Counted from the first letter of the stretch, positions 24,177-32,479 are shown. The stretch: DNA of 41,607 nucleotides from Robiginitalea marina (GCF_024006985.1 NZ_JAMXIB010000017.1:1-41607); one strand, 5' to 3'. Program-made: numbers and translations. The notes: generated from the letters alone by a model not told the origin.

Positions 24177-24746
24177 TTGGATCAAAAATCACAATTAAAA
24201 TTACGCCTTGAAGGTATAAAGGCCACCCGGGCAGACCGCCTGGAAATGGCGGGCTTTTTCCTGGAGAATCCCAAGTTTATAGGCCCCTTGCTCGAAATCT
24301 GCCTGGGATGCGACGACGCCGCGGGGAGTCGGGCCTGCTGGGTGCTCGAATTCGTACACCAGGCACAACCGGACCTCCTGTATCCTTTCCTGGGGGAGTT
24401 TACCCGGGGGATCAGCGGGCCCCGGCGGGATTCCTCCATCCGGCCCCTGGCCAAAATCAGCGAACAACTCCTGAAGGCTTTCTATGCCAACGCGCCCAGG
24501 GATACCAGGCCCCCGCTAACCCCCGAACAGAAGGAGGCGCTGGCCGAAGCCTGCTTCGACTGGCTCCTGACCCCGGGGCAGGTGGCCCCTAAAATTTACA
24601 GCATGCATTCGCTGCTTTTGCTGGGAAAAGACTTCGGCTGGATCTGCGGGGAACTCAGGGCCATCCTCGAACAACAATATCCAACCGCATCCCCGGCCTA
24701 CCAGGCACGGGCGAGAAGGGTACTCAGGGGACTGCAATGTCCCTGA
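24177..24746 (+). CDS. Conserved purB-linked protein of unknown function
   Basis: The 189-residue protein is helical, soluble and without signal peptide; its RACWVLEFVHQAQPDLLYPFL segment resembles alpha-solenoid (HEAT-like) repeats. I recall relatives just upstream of purB in flavobacteria that are sometimes labelled adenylosuccinate lyase, but none of the lyase motifs is present, so that label would be wrong. The start is probably TTG at 24177; the first ATG, at 24246, would remove the N-terminal KLRLEGIKATRADRLEMA, which looks conserved. PurB starts 72 bases downstream but has its own -7 element. Confidence 0.7.
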   Translation: MDQKSQLKLRLEGIKATRADRLEMAGFFLENPKFIGPLLEICLGCDDAAGSRACWVLEFVHQAQPDLLYPFLGEFTRGISGPRRDSSIRPLAKISEQLLKAFYANAPRDTRPPLTPEQKEALAEACFDWLLTPGQVAPKIYSMHSLLLLGKDFGWICGELRAILEQQYPTASPAYQARARRVLRGLQCP

Positions 24747-24786
24747 AAGGCCCGGGGCCAACCTACCAGAAAACCCAGGGTTTCCG

Positions 24787-24794
24787 TATCTTTG
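24787..24794 (+). promoter_or_regulatory. -7 promoter element of purB
   Basis: TATCTTTG, an exact TAnnTTTG match, 24 bases before the purB ATG at 24819. Confidence 0.6.
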
Positions 24795-24818
24795 GCCTTT
24801 TAAATTTACCCGCCGATC

Positions 24819-26162
24819 ATGTCAAACCATACGCTGCTGGCCATTTCCCCCATAGATGGGAGGTACCGCGATAAAGTGAGCTCCCTGGAACACTACTTTT
24901 CAGAGGCAGCCCTGATCCGCTACCGGGTACGCGTGGAAGTGGAATATTTCATCGCCCTGTGCCACGTGCCCCTACCCCAGCTCCCTGCCCTGGATGAACC
25001 GCTTACCAGGAAGTTACGCGCTCTATACAAAGATTTTTCCCTTGATGATGCCCTGGAGGTAAAATCCATCGAGCAGACCACCAACCACGATGTAAAAGCC
25101 GTGGAATATTACCTGAAAAAGCGCTTTGACGCCCTCGGGCTGGGTTCCTGCAAGGAATTCATCCATTTCGGGCTCACTTCCCAGGACATAAACAATACGG
25201 CCATCCCCCTATCGTTAAAGGAAGCTATGGAGCAGGTATATGAACCGGCCCTGGAAGCGCTTTGCGAAAAACTGACGGCCCTGGCCCGGGAATGGGCGCA
25301 AGTTCCCATGCTGGCGCGCACCCATGGGCAACCGGCCTCCCCTACCCGACTGGGCAAGGAAATCGAGGTCTTCGCCCAGCGGTTGCGCGAACAGCGAAGC
25401 CTGTTGGCCATGGTCCCGTTCCCTGCCAAGTTCGGTGGGGCCACGGGAAATTTCAACGCCCACCATGCCGCCTATCCCGAAACCGACTGGAAGGCCTTTG
25501 GAATGCGTTTTGTCGAAGGCCAGCTCGGGCTGCATTATTCCTTTCCCACCACGCAAATTGAACATTACGACCACATGGCAGCCCTTTTTGACGGGCTTAA
25601 ACGGATCAATACCATCCTGATCGACCTGGACCGCGATTTCTGGACCTACATCTCCATGGATTATTTCAAGCAACAGATCAAAAAAGGGGAAGTGGGGTCC
25701 TCGGCCATGCCGCACAAGGTGAACCCAATCGATTTTGAGAATTCAGAAGGGAACCTGGGCCTGGCCAATGCCCTCTTTGAACACCTCTCGGCCAAGCTGC
25801 CGGTCTCCCGCCTGCAACGCGACCTCACCGACAGTACGGTGCTCAGGAACATCGGGGTCCCCCTTGCCCATACCCTCATCGCCTTGCAGGCCTGCCAGAA
25901 AGGCCTGGGCAAACTCCTGCTCAATGAGGCGAAGATCCGGCAGGACCTGGAAGACAACTGGGCCGTGGTGGCCGAAGCCATCCAAACGGTTCTCCGAAGG
26001 GAAGGGTACCCGAATCCGTACGAGGCCCTCAAGGGGCTTACCCGAACCAATAGCCGGGTCACCGGGGAATCCATCAGGGCCTTTATCGATGGGCTGGACG
26101 TTTCGGAATCCCTTAGAGAAGAGCTCAAATCCTTCCGGCCCGAAACGTATACCGGCATCTGA
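24819..26162 (+). CDS. purB: Adenylosuccinate lyase
   Basis: PurB performs two beta-eliminations of fumarate: SAICAR to AICAR, and adenylosuccinate to AMP. The 447-residue protein belongs to the E. coli-like branch. It shows IEQTTNHDVKAVEYYL (84-99), TSQDINN (120-126), the catalytic His of RTHGQPASPT (167-176), and the mobile signature loop SSAMPHKVNP (294-303) carrying the catalytic Ser. All motifs are intact. A -7 element lies at 24787-24794 and a bidirectional terminator at 26371-26411. No other purine gene is adjacent. Confidence 0.98.
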   Translation: MSNHTLLAISPIDGRYRDKVSSLEHYFSEAALIRYRVRVEVEYFIALCHVPLPQLPALDEPLTRKLRALYKDFSLDDALEVKSIEQTTNHDVKAVEYYLKKRFDALGLGSCKEFIHFGLTSQDINNTAIPLSLKEAMEQVYEPALEALCEKLTALAREWAQVPMLARTHGQPASPTRLGKEIEVFAQRLREQRSLLAMVPFPAKFGGATGNFNAHHAAYPETDWKAFGMRFVEGQLGLHYSFPTTQIEHYDHMAALFDGLKRINTILIDLDRDFWTYISMDYFKQQIKKGEVGSSAMPHKVNPIDFENSEGNLGLANALFEHLSAKLPVSRLQRDLTDSTVLRNIGVPLAHTLIALQACQKGLGKLLLNEAKIRQDLEDNWAVVAEAIQTVLRREGYPNPYEALKGLTRTNSRVTGESIRAFIDGLDVSESLREELKSFRPETYTGI

Positions 26163-26370
26163 ACCGGGGTTACCCTTCTTTGTGGATTTCCACCGAATGG
26201 GGATACGGGATTTCGATACCGGCCTGGTCCGGGGAGGGCCTACAGCCATCCCGGGCGGCGAAATACACGTCCCCATGTTCCCGGGGTTTGCCAGGGATTC
26301 CCTGTTTCTGATTTGCATGGCATTTGGAACTTTATGCTTCCGGAAAAGCACTTAGAACGTCTGTCCAACA

Positions 26371-26411
26371 AAAATCCCATGGGCTTTTATTGAAAGCCCA
26401 TGGGATTTTTT
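26371..26411. terminator. Bidirectional terminator between purB and the DUF4252 lipoprotein gene
   Basis: A perfect 17-base inverted repeat (26371-26387 and 26393-26409, built on AAAATCCCATGGGCTTT) has a five-base loop, six T at its right side and five T when read leftwards. It lies between two convergent genes and can serve both. The remaining bases 26163-26370 hold no recognisable feature. Confidence 0.92.
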
Positions 26412-26429
26412 GTGACGTAAGGGAGAATT

Positions 26430-26984
26430 TCAACCCTTGAACAGCCCGGAGAGCTCCTTAAAAGCCTCCCCGTCCAGGTCGGATTTCTGAAGGGCCTGCA
26501 TCAATTGCATCAAATGGGCCGGGTTCATGTCGTCGCCCAGTACCCGGATCAGGGCAAAACCCTGGTCCTTGCTGTCGCCGAAAATGACGACTTCATCGAT
26601 GGCATCGCCTTCGCCCAGGTACTTCACCACCCCTTTGGCCATTTTGGAATTCAACTTCATCAGTTCCTTGAAATCGGGGTTCCCCAGGATCTCCTTTACC
26701 CGGGCACTCTCCTCAAGATAGGCCTGGGCATTTTCCGTGGTTTTGCGAAAGGCAAGGATGTTAAGCTTCTTCAGCGACCCCAGGGCTTCCTTCTGGGTTT
26801 CGCTCAGGTTGGCTGCATCGAGCTTTACGATATTTGCCGGCACGTCGAGGGCGAGGAAGTTCGGGTTCTCCGCATTGTCCACATAATACTCCTGCAGGCT
26901 CTGCGTGCCCGAGCACCCTGCCAGGAACAACAGGGAAAGGGCAAGACCCCGTATTCCCTTACTTATTTTCAGATCGTTCATCAT
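26430..26984 (-). CDS. DUF4252 family lipoprotein
   Basis: The 184-residue protein has a lipobox with cysteine C24 (LFLAGC) after a basic N-terminus. The mature part contains LGSLKKLNILAFRKT, a DUF4252-like segment, and an FALIRVLGDDMNPAHLMQLMQAL C-terminus. It is a paralogue of the next gene upstream, with the same overall layout. DUF4252 proteins have no known function and often accompany sigma factor genes in Bacteroidota. It is the last gene of the sigma/anti-sigma run, ending before a bidirectional terminator. A hairpin lies in the 64-base gap to the upstream paralogue. Start may be either ATG at 26984 or 26981. Confidence 0.83.
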   Translation of the reverse strand: MMNDLKISKGIRGLALSLLFLAGCSGTQSLQEYYVDNAENPNFLALDVPANIVKLDAANLSETQKEALGSLKKLNILAFRKTTENAQAYLEESARVKEILGNPDFKELMKLNSKMAKGVVKYLGEGDAIDEVVIFGDSKDQGFALIRVLGDDMNPAHLMQLMQALQKSDLDGEAFKELSGLFKG

Positions 26985-27005
26985 TGGATTTTTTATGACG
27001 CCCGA

Positions 27006-27030
27006 AAAGGGGGTTTTGGCAGCCCCCTTT
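27006..27030 (-). other. Stem-loop between the two DUF4252 genes
   Basis: Arms AAAGGGGG (27006-27013) and CCCCCTTT (27023-27030) with a nine-base loop. On the minus strand it is followed by only one further T, so it is more likely an mRNA-stabilising or processing hairpin, or a weak attenuator, than a strong terminator. Confidence 0.5.
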
Positions 27031-27048
27031 CCACGCATCACAGCTCAA

Positions 27049-27603
27049 TTAGTTCTTTTTCTTCTCGGCCTTCTCGAGTTCTTCGGGAAGGTTCATCTTC
27101 CGGGTCAGGGAACCGATTTTTGTCAGGTCGATATCCCCGGTAAGGGTCAGCAATACGGTTTCGATCTTGCGGTTGTCGATCTCCACATTGCCGCCATTCT
27201 GTATCCCGGTGACCAGCATCAGCAATTCGCTCACGTGGTCGCTGTCCTTGCCGTTGCGGATATAGAATTTCACATTGGCTTCCTTGTCCTTCACCCGCAT
27301 CAGCTCCTCCAGAGAAGCCGACTTGAGGTATTTGTCCACCGTGGCCTGCATGTCGGCGGATATGCCCTTGTCTTCCGTAACAAAGACCTTCAGCCCGCTC
27401 AGGCTCTTGGCGATCTCCATGAATTCCCGGGCTTCCGGGTCATCCACATCCACATCCATCTTGATCAGCAACTCGAACATGTTCTTGTTGACGATCACGG
27501 AACTGACCTGGTCCATATCCTCGTATTTGTCAAAGATGGATTGGGCGGCCCCGGCCAGGGGGGTCAGTACTAACAGGGCAATAGCGATATACTTTTTCAT
27601 CAT
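27049..27603 (-). CDS. DUF4252 family exported protein
   Basis: The 184-residue protein has a signal peptide (1-20, ending AGAAQ) without a lipobox cysteine, so it should be periplasmic. The body shows alternating alpha and beta character with SGLKVFVTEDK, ANVKFYIRNGKDSDHVSELLMLV and TVLLTLTGDIDLTKIGSL, the DUF4252 pattern. It lies 7 bases after the anti-sigma candidate gene and is surely co-transcribed with it. Together with the downstream paralogue it makes two DUF4252 proteins, one soluble and one lipid-anchored. Function unknown. Confidence 0.85.
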   Translation of the reverse strand: MMKKYIAIALLVLTPLAGAAQSIFDKYEDMDQVSSVIVNKNMFELLIKMDVDVDDPEAREFMEIAKSLSGLKVFVTEDKGISADMQATVDKYLKSASLEELMRVKDKEANVKFYIRNGKDSDHVSELLMLVTGIQNGGNVEIDNRKIETVLLTLTGDIDLTKIGSLTRKMNLPEELEKAEKKKN

Positions 27604-27610
27604 TTTTGTT

Positions 27611-28030
27611 TTAATCGTTGTTTAACAGTTTCTTTTTTGTTTGTTCAAACTGGCCCAGGTAGGCGACTTTTTCCGTCCCCCGGTCCAGGTTCTGCGCGAT
27701 GAGCCCAAGGGCCTTTCGGGTTTCCTGATACGCAATTTCCGCTTCGCGCTGGTCGCGGGCCTGCTTCCCGAAATAGAGGCCGATCATGAGCACGGCTGCC
27801 GCTGCAATGGAAACCCACCCGTAGCTTCTGCTTCTGGTTTTTAGTGGGACCTGCTTGGTATAGCGCTCCTTTCCGGCCTCGGAAAAATAAGAGAACATGG
27901 GGGCGTACGCTTCATGGTACGGGGCAACCGGCCCTTTCGCAAAGTAATCCCTGAGTTCCCGTTCCTCGGCTTCCGTCGCGGTCGCCTCGAAATACTTTTC
28001 CAGTAGTTGATTTATCTTATCCAATTCCAT
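27611..28030 (-). CDS. Single-span membrane protein, probable anti-sigma factor
   Basis: The 139-residue protein has an acidic cytosolic part (1-69) beginning MELDKINQLLEKYFEATATEAEERELRDYF, one transmembrane segment (about 71-87), and a periplasmic tail of about 50 residues rich in Lys, Glu and Gln. The N-terminal pattern is like that of FecR-type and other Bacteroidota anti-sigma proteins, but no zinc-binding HxxxCxxC motif is present. It overlaps the sigma factor gene upstream by 14 bases, a translational-coupling arrangement. It is inferred to hold the sigma factor at the membrane; this is based on position and topology. Confidence 0.78.
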   Translation of the reverse strand: MELDKINQLLEKYFEATATEAEERELRDYFAKGPVAPYHEAYAPMFSYFSEAGKERYTKQVPLKTRSRSYGWVSIAAAAVLMIGLYFGKQARDQREAEIAYQETRKALGLIAQNLDRGTEKVAYLGQFEQTKKKLLNND

Positions 28031-28526
28031 AGCGATGTTTTTCTATAAGTTTTTCCCTGACGGCTTTTCGTGCCCTGGAAAGGGTTACGCGAACCGCTGT
28101 GGGTTTCATGTCGAGCAAGGCTTCGATCTCCTCGAATTCATAATCTTCAACGTCCCTGAGCTGAAGCACCATACGCTGTTGCTCGGGAAGCTCGTCCATA
28201 ATCTGCCGCACCCATCCAAGGCTGTCTTTTGCTTCCACTTCCTTTTGGAGGGAAGCCGACGGGTCGGAATAATTGCTGTGAACCAGCTTAAGGTTGCCCG
28301 ACTGCTTTGATTTGAGCCGGTCGAGGCAAAAATTCCGGGTCATCGTCATCGCGAAAGCCTCCACGCTGCGATAGGAACCTATTTTGTTTTTGGCCGACCA
28401 CAGTTTGAGCATTACTTCCTGGGTGGCATCTTCCGCTTCTTCCGTGGAAATCAGCAGCCGTTTTGCCAGTCGGAAAACCTTGTCTTTAAACGGCGTGACC
28501 AATTCCATGAATTCGGAGGGTGTCAT
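28017..28526 (-). CDS. ECF-type sigma-70 family RNA polymerase sigma factor
   Basis: The 169-residue protein has the sigma-2 region with STEEAEDATQEVMLKLW and AFAMTMTRNFCLDRLK, and a sigma-4 region with LPEQQRMVLQLRDVEDYEFEEIEALLDMKPTAVRVTLSRARKAVREKL, the helix-turn-helix that reads the -35 element. Region 3 is absent, as in ECF factors. ATG 28526 fits the family N-terminus (MTPSEFMEL); an upstream GTG at 28553 would add nine residues. It heads the run sigma, anti-sigma, DUF4252, DUF4252. A candidate ECF-type promoter lies at 28581-28606, consistent with self-activation. Confidence 0.93.
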   Translation of the reverse strand: MTPSEFMELVTPFKDKVFRLAKRLLISTEEAEDATQEVMLKLWSAKNKIGSYRSVEAFAMTMTRNFCLDRLKSKQSGNLKLVHSNYSDPSASLQKEVEAKDSLGWVRQIMDELPEQQRMVLQLRDVEDYEFEEIEALLDMKPTAVRVTLSRARKAVREKLIEKHRYGIG

Positions 28527-28580
28527 TATGGGCTTTGCTGTTAGGGTTGCCACCTGTTCATCTTCTGTTTATACCATCAA

Positions 28581-28606
28581 GACGAAATGAGGTTAAATTT
28601 GTTACA
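28581..28606 (-). promoter_or_regulatory. Candidate autoregulated ECF promoter
   Basis: On the minus strand TGTAAC (28601-28606) and CGTC (28581-28584) are 16 bases apart. This AAC...CGTC architecture with 15-17 base spacing is typical of ECF sigma promoters and unlike the TAnnTTTG promoters of neighbouring genes. It lies 54 bases before the sigma factor ATG. Confidence 0.6.
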
Positions 28607-28764
28607 AATAATTTTTTTTTCCTGTAAGGGTATCTAATTTAGGGCTTTTAAAAGGAAAGAAAACCGCCCACCGGGGCGGGAATGCATGATTTTCGGCCAG
28701 GGTTCTGTTCTCCTGAAATTTTGGAACGATCTTTGTCGAAAGATAGGTATTTAAAAAAAAGCAT

Positions 28765-30273
28765 ATGAAAAAGTGGTTCTTGCTGATGGCAGGCCTGGTG
28801 GTCCTGTCGTGCAGCAATGATGACAATGGGATTGACGGGCCCAATGGCCCTGACCCCGATCCGTCCGCTGATGTCGTGGTACAGGATTTTATGTGGAAAG
28901 CCATGAACCTGTGGTACTTCTGGCAGGGCGAGATCCCCGATTTGGCCGATGAACGGTTCCAATCCGTACAGGAGTATACCGAATTCCTGGAAACGGAAAG
29001 CAACCCGGCCGCCTTTTTTGAAAACAAACTCCGGTTTTTCGACGACCGCTTCAGCTTCTATAGTGACGACTACACGGAGCTGACCCAAAGCCTGGCGGGG
29101 ATTTCCCGCAGCAATGGCCTGGAATTTGGCCTGGTGCAGTTCAGCGGGAGCAATAATGTCTTCGGCTATGTCCGGTATATCCTCCCGGGCTCGGATGCCG
29201 CCTCCAAAGATATTTCCCGGGGGGAACTCTTTACCGGGGTAAACGGGGTTACCCTTACGATCGACAACTACCAAAGCCTTCTTTTCGGGGAAAACGCTAC
29301 CTACACGCTGAATATGGCCGATATCTCGGGCACTGAAATTACCCCGAACGGCAAGGAAGTCACCCTCACCAAGGAAGAGGGGTTTCAGGAGGACCCTATT
29401 TTCCGCACCGAAGTCTTTGAGATCGGGGGGCAGACCATCGGCTACCTGATGTATAACGGGTTCCTCAATGAATTCGACCTGGAACTCAATGATGCCTTTG
29501 GGTTTTTTCAGTCACGGAATGTCACCGAACTGATTCTGGACCTGAGGTATAATTCCGGGGGGTCGGTAAATACGTCCCGCCTGCTTTCAAGCATGATCTA
29601 CGGCACCCGGACCGAGGAACTCTACCTGCGCCAGCGCTGGAATGACAAAATTCAGGAAGCCTTTACCCGGGATGATCCGAAGGCCCTGGATGATTTTTTC
29701 GCCAGCTCGGTACGGTCCGGAGTGCCCGTCAACACCCTTAACCTGAGCCGCGTCTATATCCTGACTACGCGCAGCACGGCTTCAGCAAGCGAGTTAGTGA
29801 TCAATGGACTCAATCCGTATATGGACGTTATAAAAATCGGCACCACCACACGGGGCAAGAATGAATTCTCCCTGACCATGGTAGACGACCCAAACCGTCC
29901 CGGCGCCCCCTTTATCTATACCCCTGAGCGGGTGAACAGCATCAACCCCGAAAACACCTGGGCCATCCAACCCCTGGTGGGGCGTAATGAAAATGTCCTG
30001 GAATTCTCCGACTATACCGCCGGGTTTGCCCCGGATATCGAATTGGCGGAAGACCTGGAAAACCTTGGCGTTTTGGGGGACCCGAACGAGCCGTTGCTGG
30101 CCCGGGCCCTGCAGGAGATCACCGGGGTAGCCGGAAAACGCACCCTGGATGCGGTAGGGATGCCGGCAGAGCCATTTACCCACAGCGGGATGTTCAAGCC
30201 CATGAAAGACAATATGGTCCTCGACAAAGAGATCGAGCTTCCGGCCTCCCTGCAGAAAGCCCTCTTCCAATAA
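28765..30273 (+). CDS. S41 family peptidase lipoprotein (C-terminal processing protease-like)
   Basis: The 502-residue protein has a lipobox cysteine C16 (VVLSC) and a linker rich in Asp, Gly and Pro. A helical domain around residues 40-100 is followed by a PDZ-like region and the S41 core, with IGYLMYNGF, LILDLRYNSGGSV and the catalytic Ser in TRSTASASELVINGL (about residue 335). This tail-specific-protease family cuts unfolded or C-terminal peptide regions in the envelope. A GATCTTTG -7-like element lies at 28728-28735 and a terminator follows at 30281-30304. It is divergent from the sigma operon, so regulation by that sigma is possible but no matching ECF site was seen on its side. Confidence 0.9.
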   Translation: MKKWFLLMAGLVVLSCSNDDNGIDGPNGPDPDPSADVVVQDFMWKAMNLWYFWQGEIPDLADERFQSVQEYTEFLETESNPAAFFENKLRFFDDRFSFYSDDYTELTQSLAGISRSNGLEFGLVQFSGSNNVFGYVRYILPGSDAASKDISRGELFTGVNGVTLTIDNYQSLLFGENATYTLNMADISGTEITPNGKEVTLTKEEGFQEDPIFRTEVFEIGGQTIGYLMYNGFLNEFDLELNDAFGFFQSRNVTELILDLRYNSGGSVNTSRLLSSMIYGTRTEELYLRQRWNDKIQEAFTRDDPKALDDFFASSVRSGVPVNTLNLSRVYILTTRSTASASELVINGLNPYMDVIKIGTTTRGKNEFSLTMVDDPNRPGAPFIYTPERVNSINPENTWAIQPLVGRNENVLEFSDYTAGFAPDIELAEDLENLGVLGDPNEPLLARALQEITGVAGKRTLDAVGMPAEPFTHSGMFKPMKDNMVLDKEIELPASLQKALFQ

Positions 30274-30280
30274 TCCTATT

Positions 30281-30304
30281 AACCTCCTTCGGGAGGTTTT
30301 TTTT
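30281..30304 (+). terminator. Rho-independent terminator of the S41 peptidase gene
   Basis: AACCTCC, loop TTCG, GGAGGTT, then a run of eight T (30297-30304). It lies 7 bases past the stop and its T-tract touches the last codon of the convergent TonB-dependent receptor gene. Confidence 0.93.
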
Positions 30305-32165
30305 ATAGCTTGAGCGACCAGCCCACCAGCATATTGCGTCCGGGGGTGGCAAAACCCAGCACCTCGGTATAGGATTCCCCCAGCAGGTTGGATACCTGCA
30401 GGAAGCCTTCGAGCCGACCGGGGCAGATCTGGTAATCGACCCGCGCATCCACCAGGGAAAAAGCCGGGAGTTCCACGGGGGTAAAGCTCGTAAAATCCGT
30501 ATCGGTGCGCGTACCGGTATAGGCGTACCGCACCAGGGCGGAGGCCCTTTTGGAAATAGGTGCCCGGGCAGTCAGGTTGAGTTTGTGCCGCGGGATGCGG
30601 ATCGCCTCGCCCCCTTCCCGGTCCGTAAAGGCATAATTCACCTGCAGGCGGGCCCCCGCCGACCATTCCCAGTCCAGCTCCCCTTCCAGGCCGCGAACGG
30701 CCACTGCTTCCGAGCTGTTGAAGTACACAAAATCTGCATTGTTGAAAATCACGGTATTTTGCTCGGAGCGGTTATAATACAGGACACTAAGGCGCACCCC
30801 CCTGTCGAGGGTGAGTTCCAGCCCGCCCTCCAGGGTGCGGTTCGTTTCGGGTTCCAGGTCGGGGTTCGCCCCAAAGGCCCCGAATAACTGCGTGAGGGAA
30901 GGGGTAATGTAGGCCGTGGCCCATGACCCCATGGCCTTCAGGTACCCGCCTTTAAAGCGATGGCTGTATGAAGGGTTCAGGTGGTAGACCCCCCGTGTGC
31001 CGTAGGTAGAATGGGAATTAAGTCGGAGCCCGGCATTGAGGTTGCCACCACCCTTTCCGTTCCAGACCAGGTTCAGGTAGGGGTCCACCAGGCTGAACTG
31101 TTCCCGGGCTTCCAGGAGGGCCCGGTCCACCAGGACGTTCAGGCCCACCAGGCCATGGAGCTGCGCAGCCAGCCGGCGCTTGTACACCAGGTCCCCGGTC
31201 CAGCTTTCCCCTTCGAAAACACCGGGGAAATCACTCTGGTTCTCCGAGCGGTATTCGGTATAGGCCCCGCTGACCTCCACCTGTTGCAGGCTGTCTTTCC
31301 ATTGCCACTGTAACCCCAGGCGCTGTTGCTGCGTTCGAAAAAAGTACGCGGCATCCACTCCGTTAAAGGCATCGTCATAAGCTGCGCGCATGCGCGTGTG
31401 GTTGGCCAGGATGCCCAGGCGGGAGTTCCTGCCCAACTGCCGGCCGGCTGCGAGGTCGGCCGACCAGTTGTTGTAGGGGTCCTCCTCCACCCCGTTTTCC
31501 AGGGAAGAAAGCCCGTTGGCGAAACTATGGGAAAAGGCTGCTTTGTAATCCCAGCCCTCCTGCCGGCCCCCGACTTCGGCATAATGGCTGAACTGGCCCA
31601 GGTCGGGCCTGGAGGCTCCTACCGGGTTTTGGGTGCCCATACTCCCCTGCACCAGGCCTTGGAGGGGGCTGTTGCCGGCCCTTCGGGTTCGGATGTCGAT
31701 AACAGCGGTGGCCGCATTGGCCCCGTAAAGCACGCTGGCAGCCCCTTTTATGATCTCCACCGATTCAATAGCCGAAACGGGGAGTAGCCGCAGGTCATAC
31801 TCCTGGGAAAAAGAGGAGGGGTCCGATACGCGCAGCCCGTCGATGAGCACCAGCACCTGCCGGCCCCGACCCCCGCGGGCAAAGACCCCGAGGACTTCCC
31901 CGGGCCTGCCCCGGCTGCCAGATACTTCAAACCCGGACTGCTGGTTCAGGAGCTGGGCCACCGAGGCCCCCTGATAATCGCGGAGTTCTTCCGGCCCGAG
32001 CCGGACTACGGTTTTGCCCGATTGCTCGCGCCGCAGGGGGAATCGGGAGTCAATCAGCACGACCTCCTCGAGTTGGCGTACAGGGGTGGAATCAGATGGC
32101 TGTTGGCAGTAACAGGTAAACCCTGCACACAGGAAGGCCAGCCAAAGCCTGTGCTTTGTTTCCAT
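30303..32165 (-). CDS. btuB: TonB-dependent receptor, BtuB-like (vitamin B12)
   Basis: The 620-residue outer-membrane receptor has a signal peptide (about 1-20), a TonB-box-like stretch (LEEVVLIDSRFPLRRE), a plug domain with SVAQLLNQQSGFEV, VLVLIDGLRV and SVEIIKGAASVLYGANAATAVIDI, and a 22-strand barrel ending NMLVGWSLKL with a C-terminal aromatic/hydrophobic pattern. It lacks the carboxypeptidase-like N-terminal domain of SusC proteins. BtuB specificity is inferred from the cobalamin riboswitch 85 bases upstream and the divergent ABC transporter, not from ligand-binding residues. Energy comes from TonB-ExbBD, which are not in the window. Confidence 0.9.
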   Translation of the reverse strand: METKHRLWLAFLCAGFTCYCQQPSDSTPVRQLEEVVLIDSRFPLRREQSGKTVVRLGPEELRDYQGASVAQLLNQQSGFEVSGSRGRPGEVLGVFARGGRGRQVLVLIDGLRVSDPSSFSQEYDLRLLPVSAIESVEIIKGAASVLYGANAATAVIDIRTRRAGNSPLQGLVQGSMGTQNPVGASRPDLGQFSHYAEVGGRQEGWDYKAAFSHSFANGLSSLENGVEEDPYNNWSADLAAGRQLGRNSRLGILANHTRMRAAYDDAFNGVDAAYFFRTQQQRLGLQWQWKDSLQQVEVSGAYTEYRSENQSDFPGVFEGESWTGDLVYKRRLAAQLHGLVGLNVLVDRALLEAREQFSLVDPYLNLVWNGKGGGNLNAGLRLNSHSTYGTRGVYHLNPSYSHRFKGGYLKAMGSWATAYITPSLTQLFGAFGANPDLEPETNRTLEGGLELTLDRGVRLSVLYYNRSEQNTVIFNNADFVYFNSSEAVAVRGLEGELDWEWSAGARLQVNYAFTDREGGEAIRIPRHKLNLTARAPISKRASALVRYAYTGTRTDTDFTSFTPVELPAFSLVDARVDYQICPGRLEGFLQVSNLLGESYTEVLGFATPGRNMLVGWSLKL

Positions 32166-32250
32166 ACGGAATTCGGTAATCCGGGATGTCTTCAGGCATT
32201 GCTGCTTGTTAACCTTTAGTCCCGAAGGTTAAACATTCGACGTTGGATAA

Positions 32251-32446
32251 GGCAGGTCTCCTGGCTCGCGTCCGGCTGCCTACCTTCCCACGCTCCCCGG
32301 GGGGTCGCGCAGTGGTATCGAAGTGGGCAGCAGGCATCCCGACCGCGGGTCGGGATAAAGCTTACAGTTGCGGGAACAGCCCCGGATTTTCACCGGATTC
32401 CCTTTTAATGCCCGGGCCCCAGCTGGGGGCGGGCAACCATTGATCC
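32251..32446 (-). promoter_or_regulatory. Cobalamin (AdoCbl) riboswitch upstream of btuB
   Basis: Read on the minus strand, the core contains AATCCGGTGAAAATCCGG near 32382-32399, then CTGTTCCCGCAACTGTAAG near 32361-32379, and ends in the B12 box GCCAGGAGACCTGCC at 32251-32265. These are the conserved blocks of the cobalamin riboswitch in the right order. It sits in the 5' leader of btuB and is expected to repress expression when coenzyme B12 is abundant. Its leader ends about 85 bases before the ATG. Confidence 0.95.
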
Positions 32447-32450
32447 GGGC

Positions 32451-32479
32451 TAAAAGTATGCAAATTCCGGGTACTTTTG
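32451..32479. promoter_or_regulatory. Divergent promoters of btuB and the btuFCD operon
   Basis: TACTTTTA on the minus strand (32451-32458) lies just upstream of the riboswitch, and TACTTTTG on the plus strand (32472-32479) faces the ABC transporter genes. The two -7 elements are 13 bases apart. Only the leftward transcript contains the riboswitch. Confidence 0.6.

Noticed and set aside
24177-24746. A second adenylosuccinate lyase gene before purB
   Set aside because: None of the lyase superfamily motifs (TSxD, THxQ, SSxMPxKxNP) is present.
26163-26370. Short open frames downstream of purB on both strands
   Set aside because: They are continuations of shadow frames from within purB, without their own start signals or recognisable domains.
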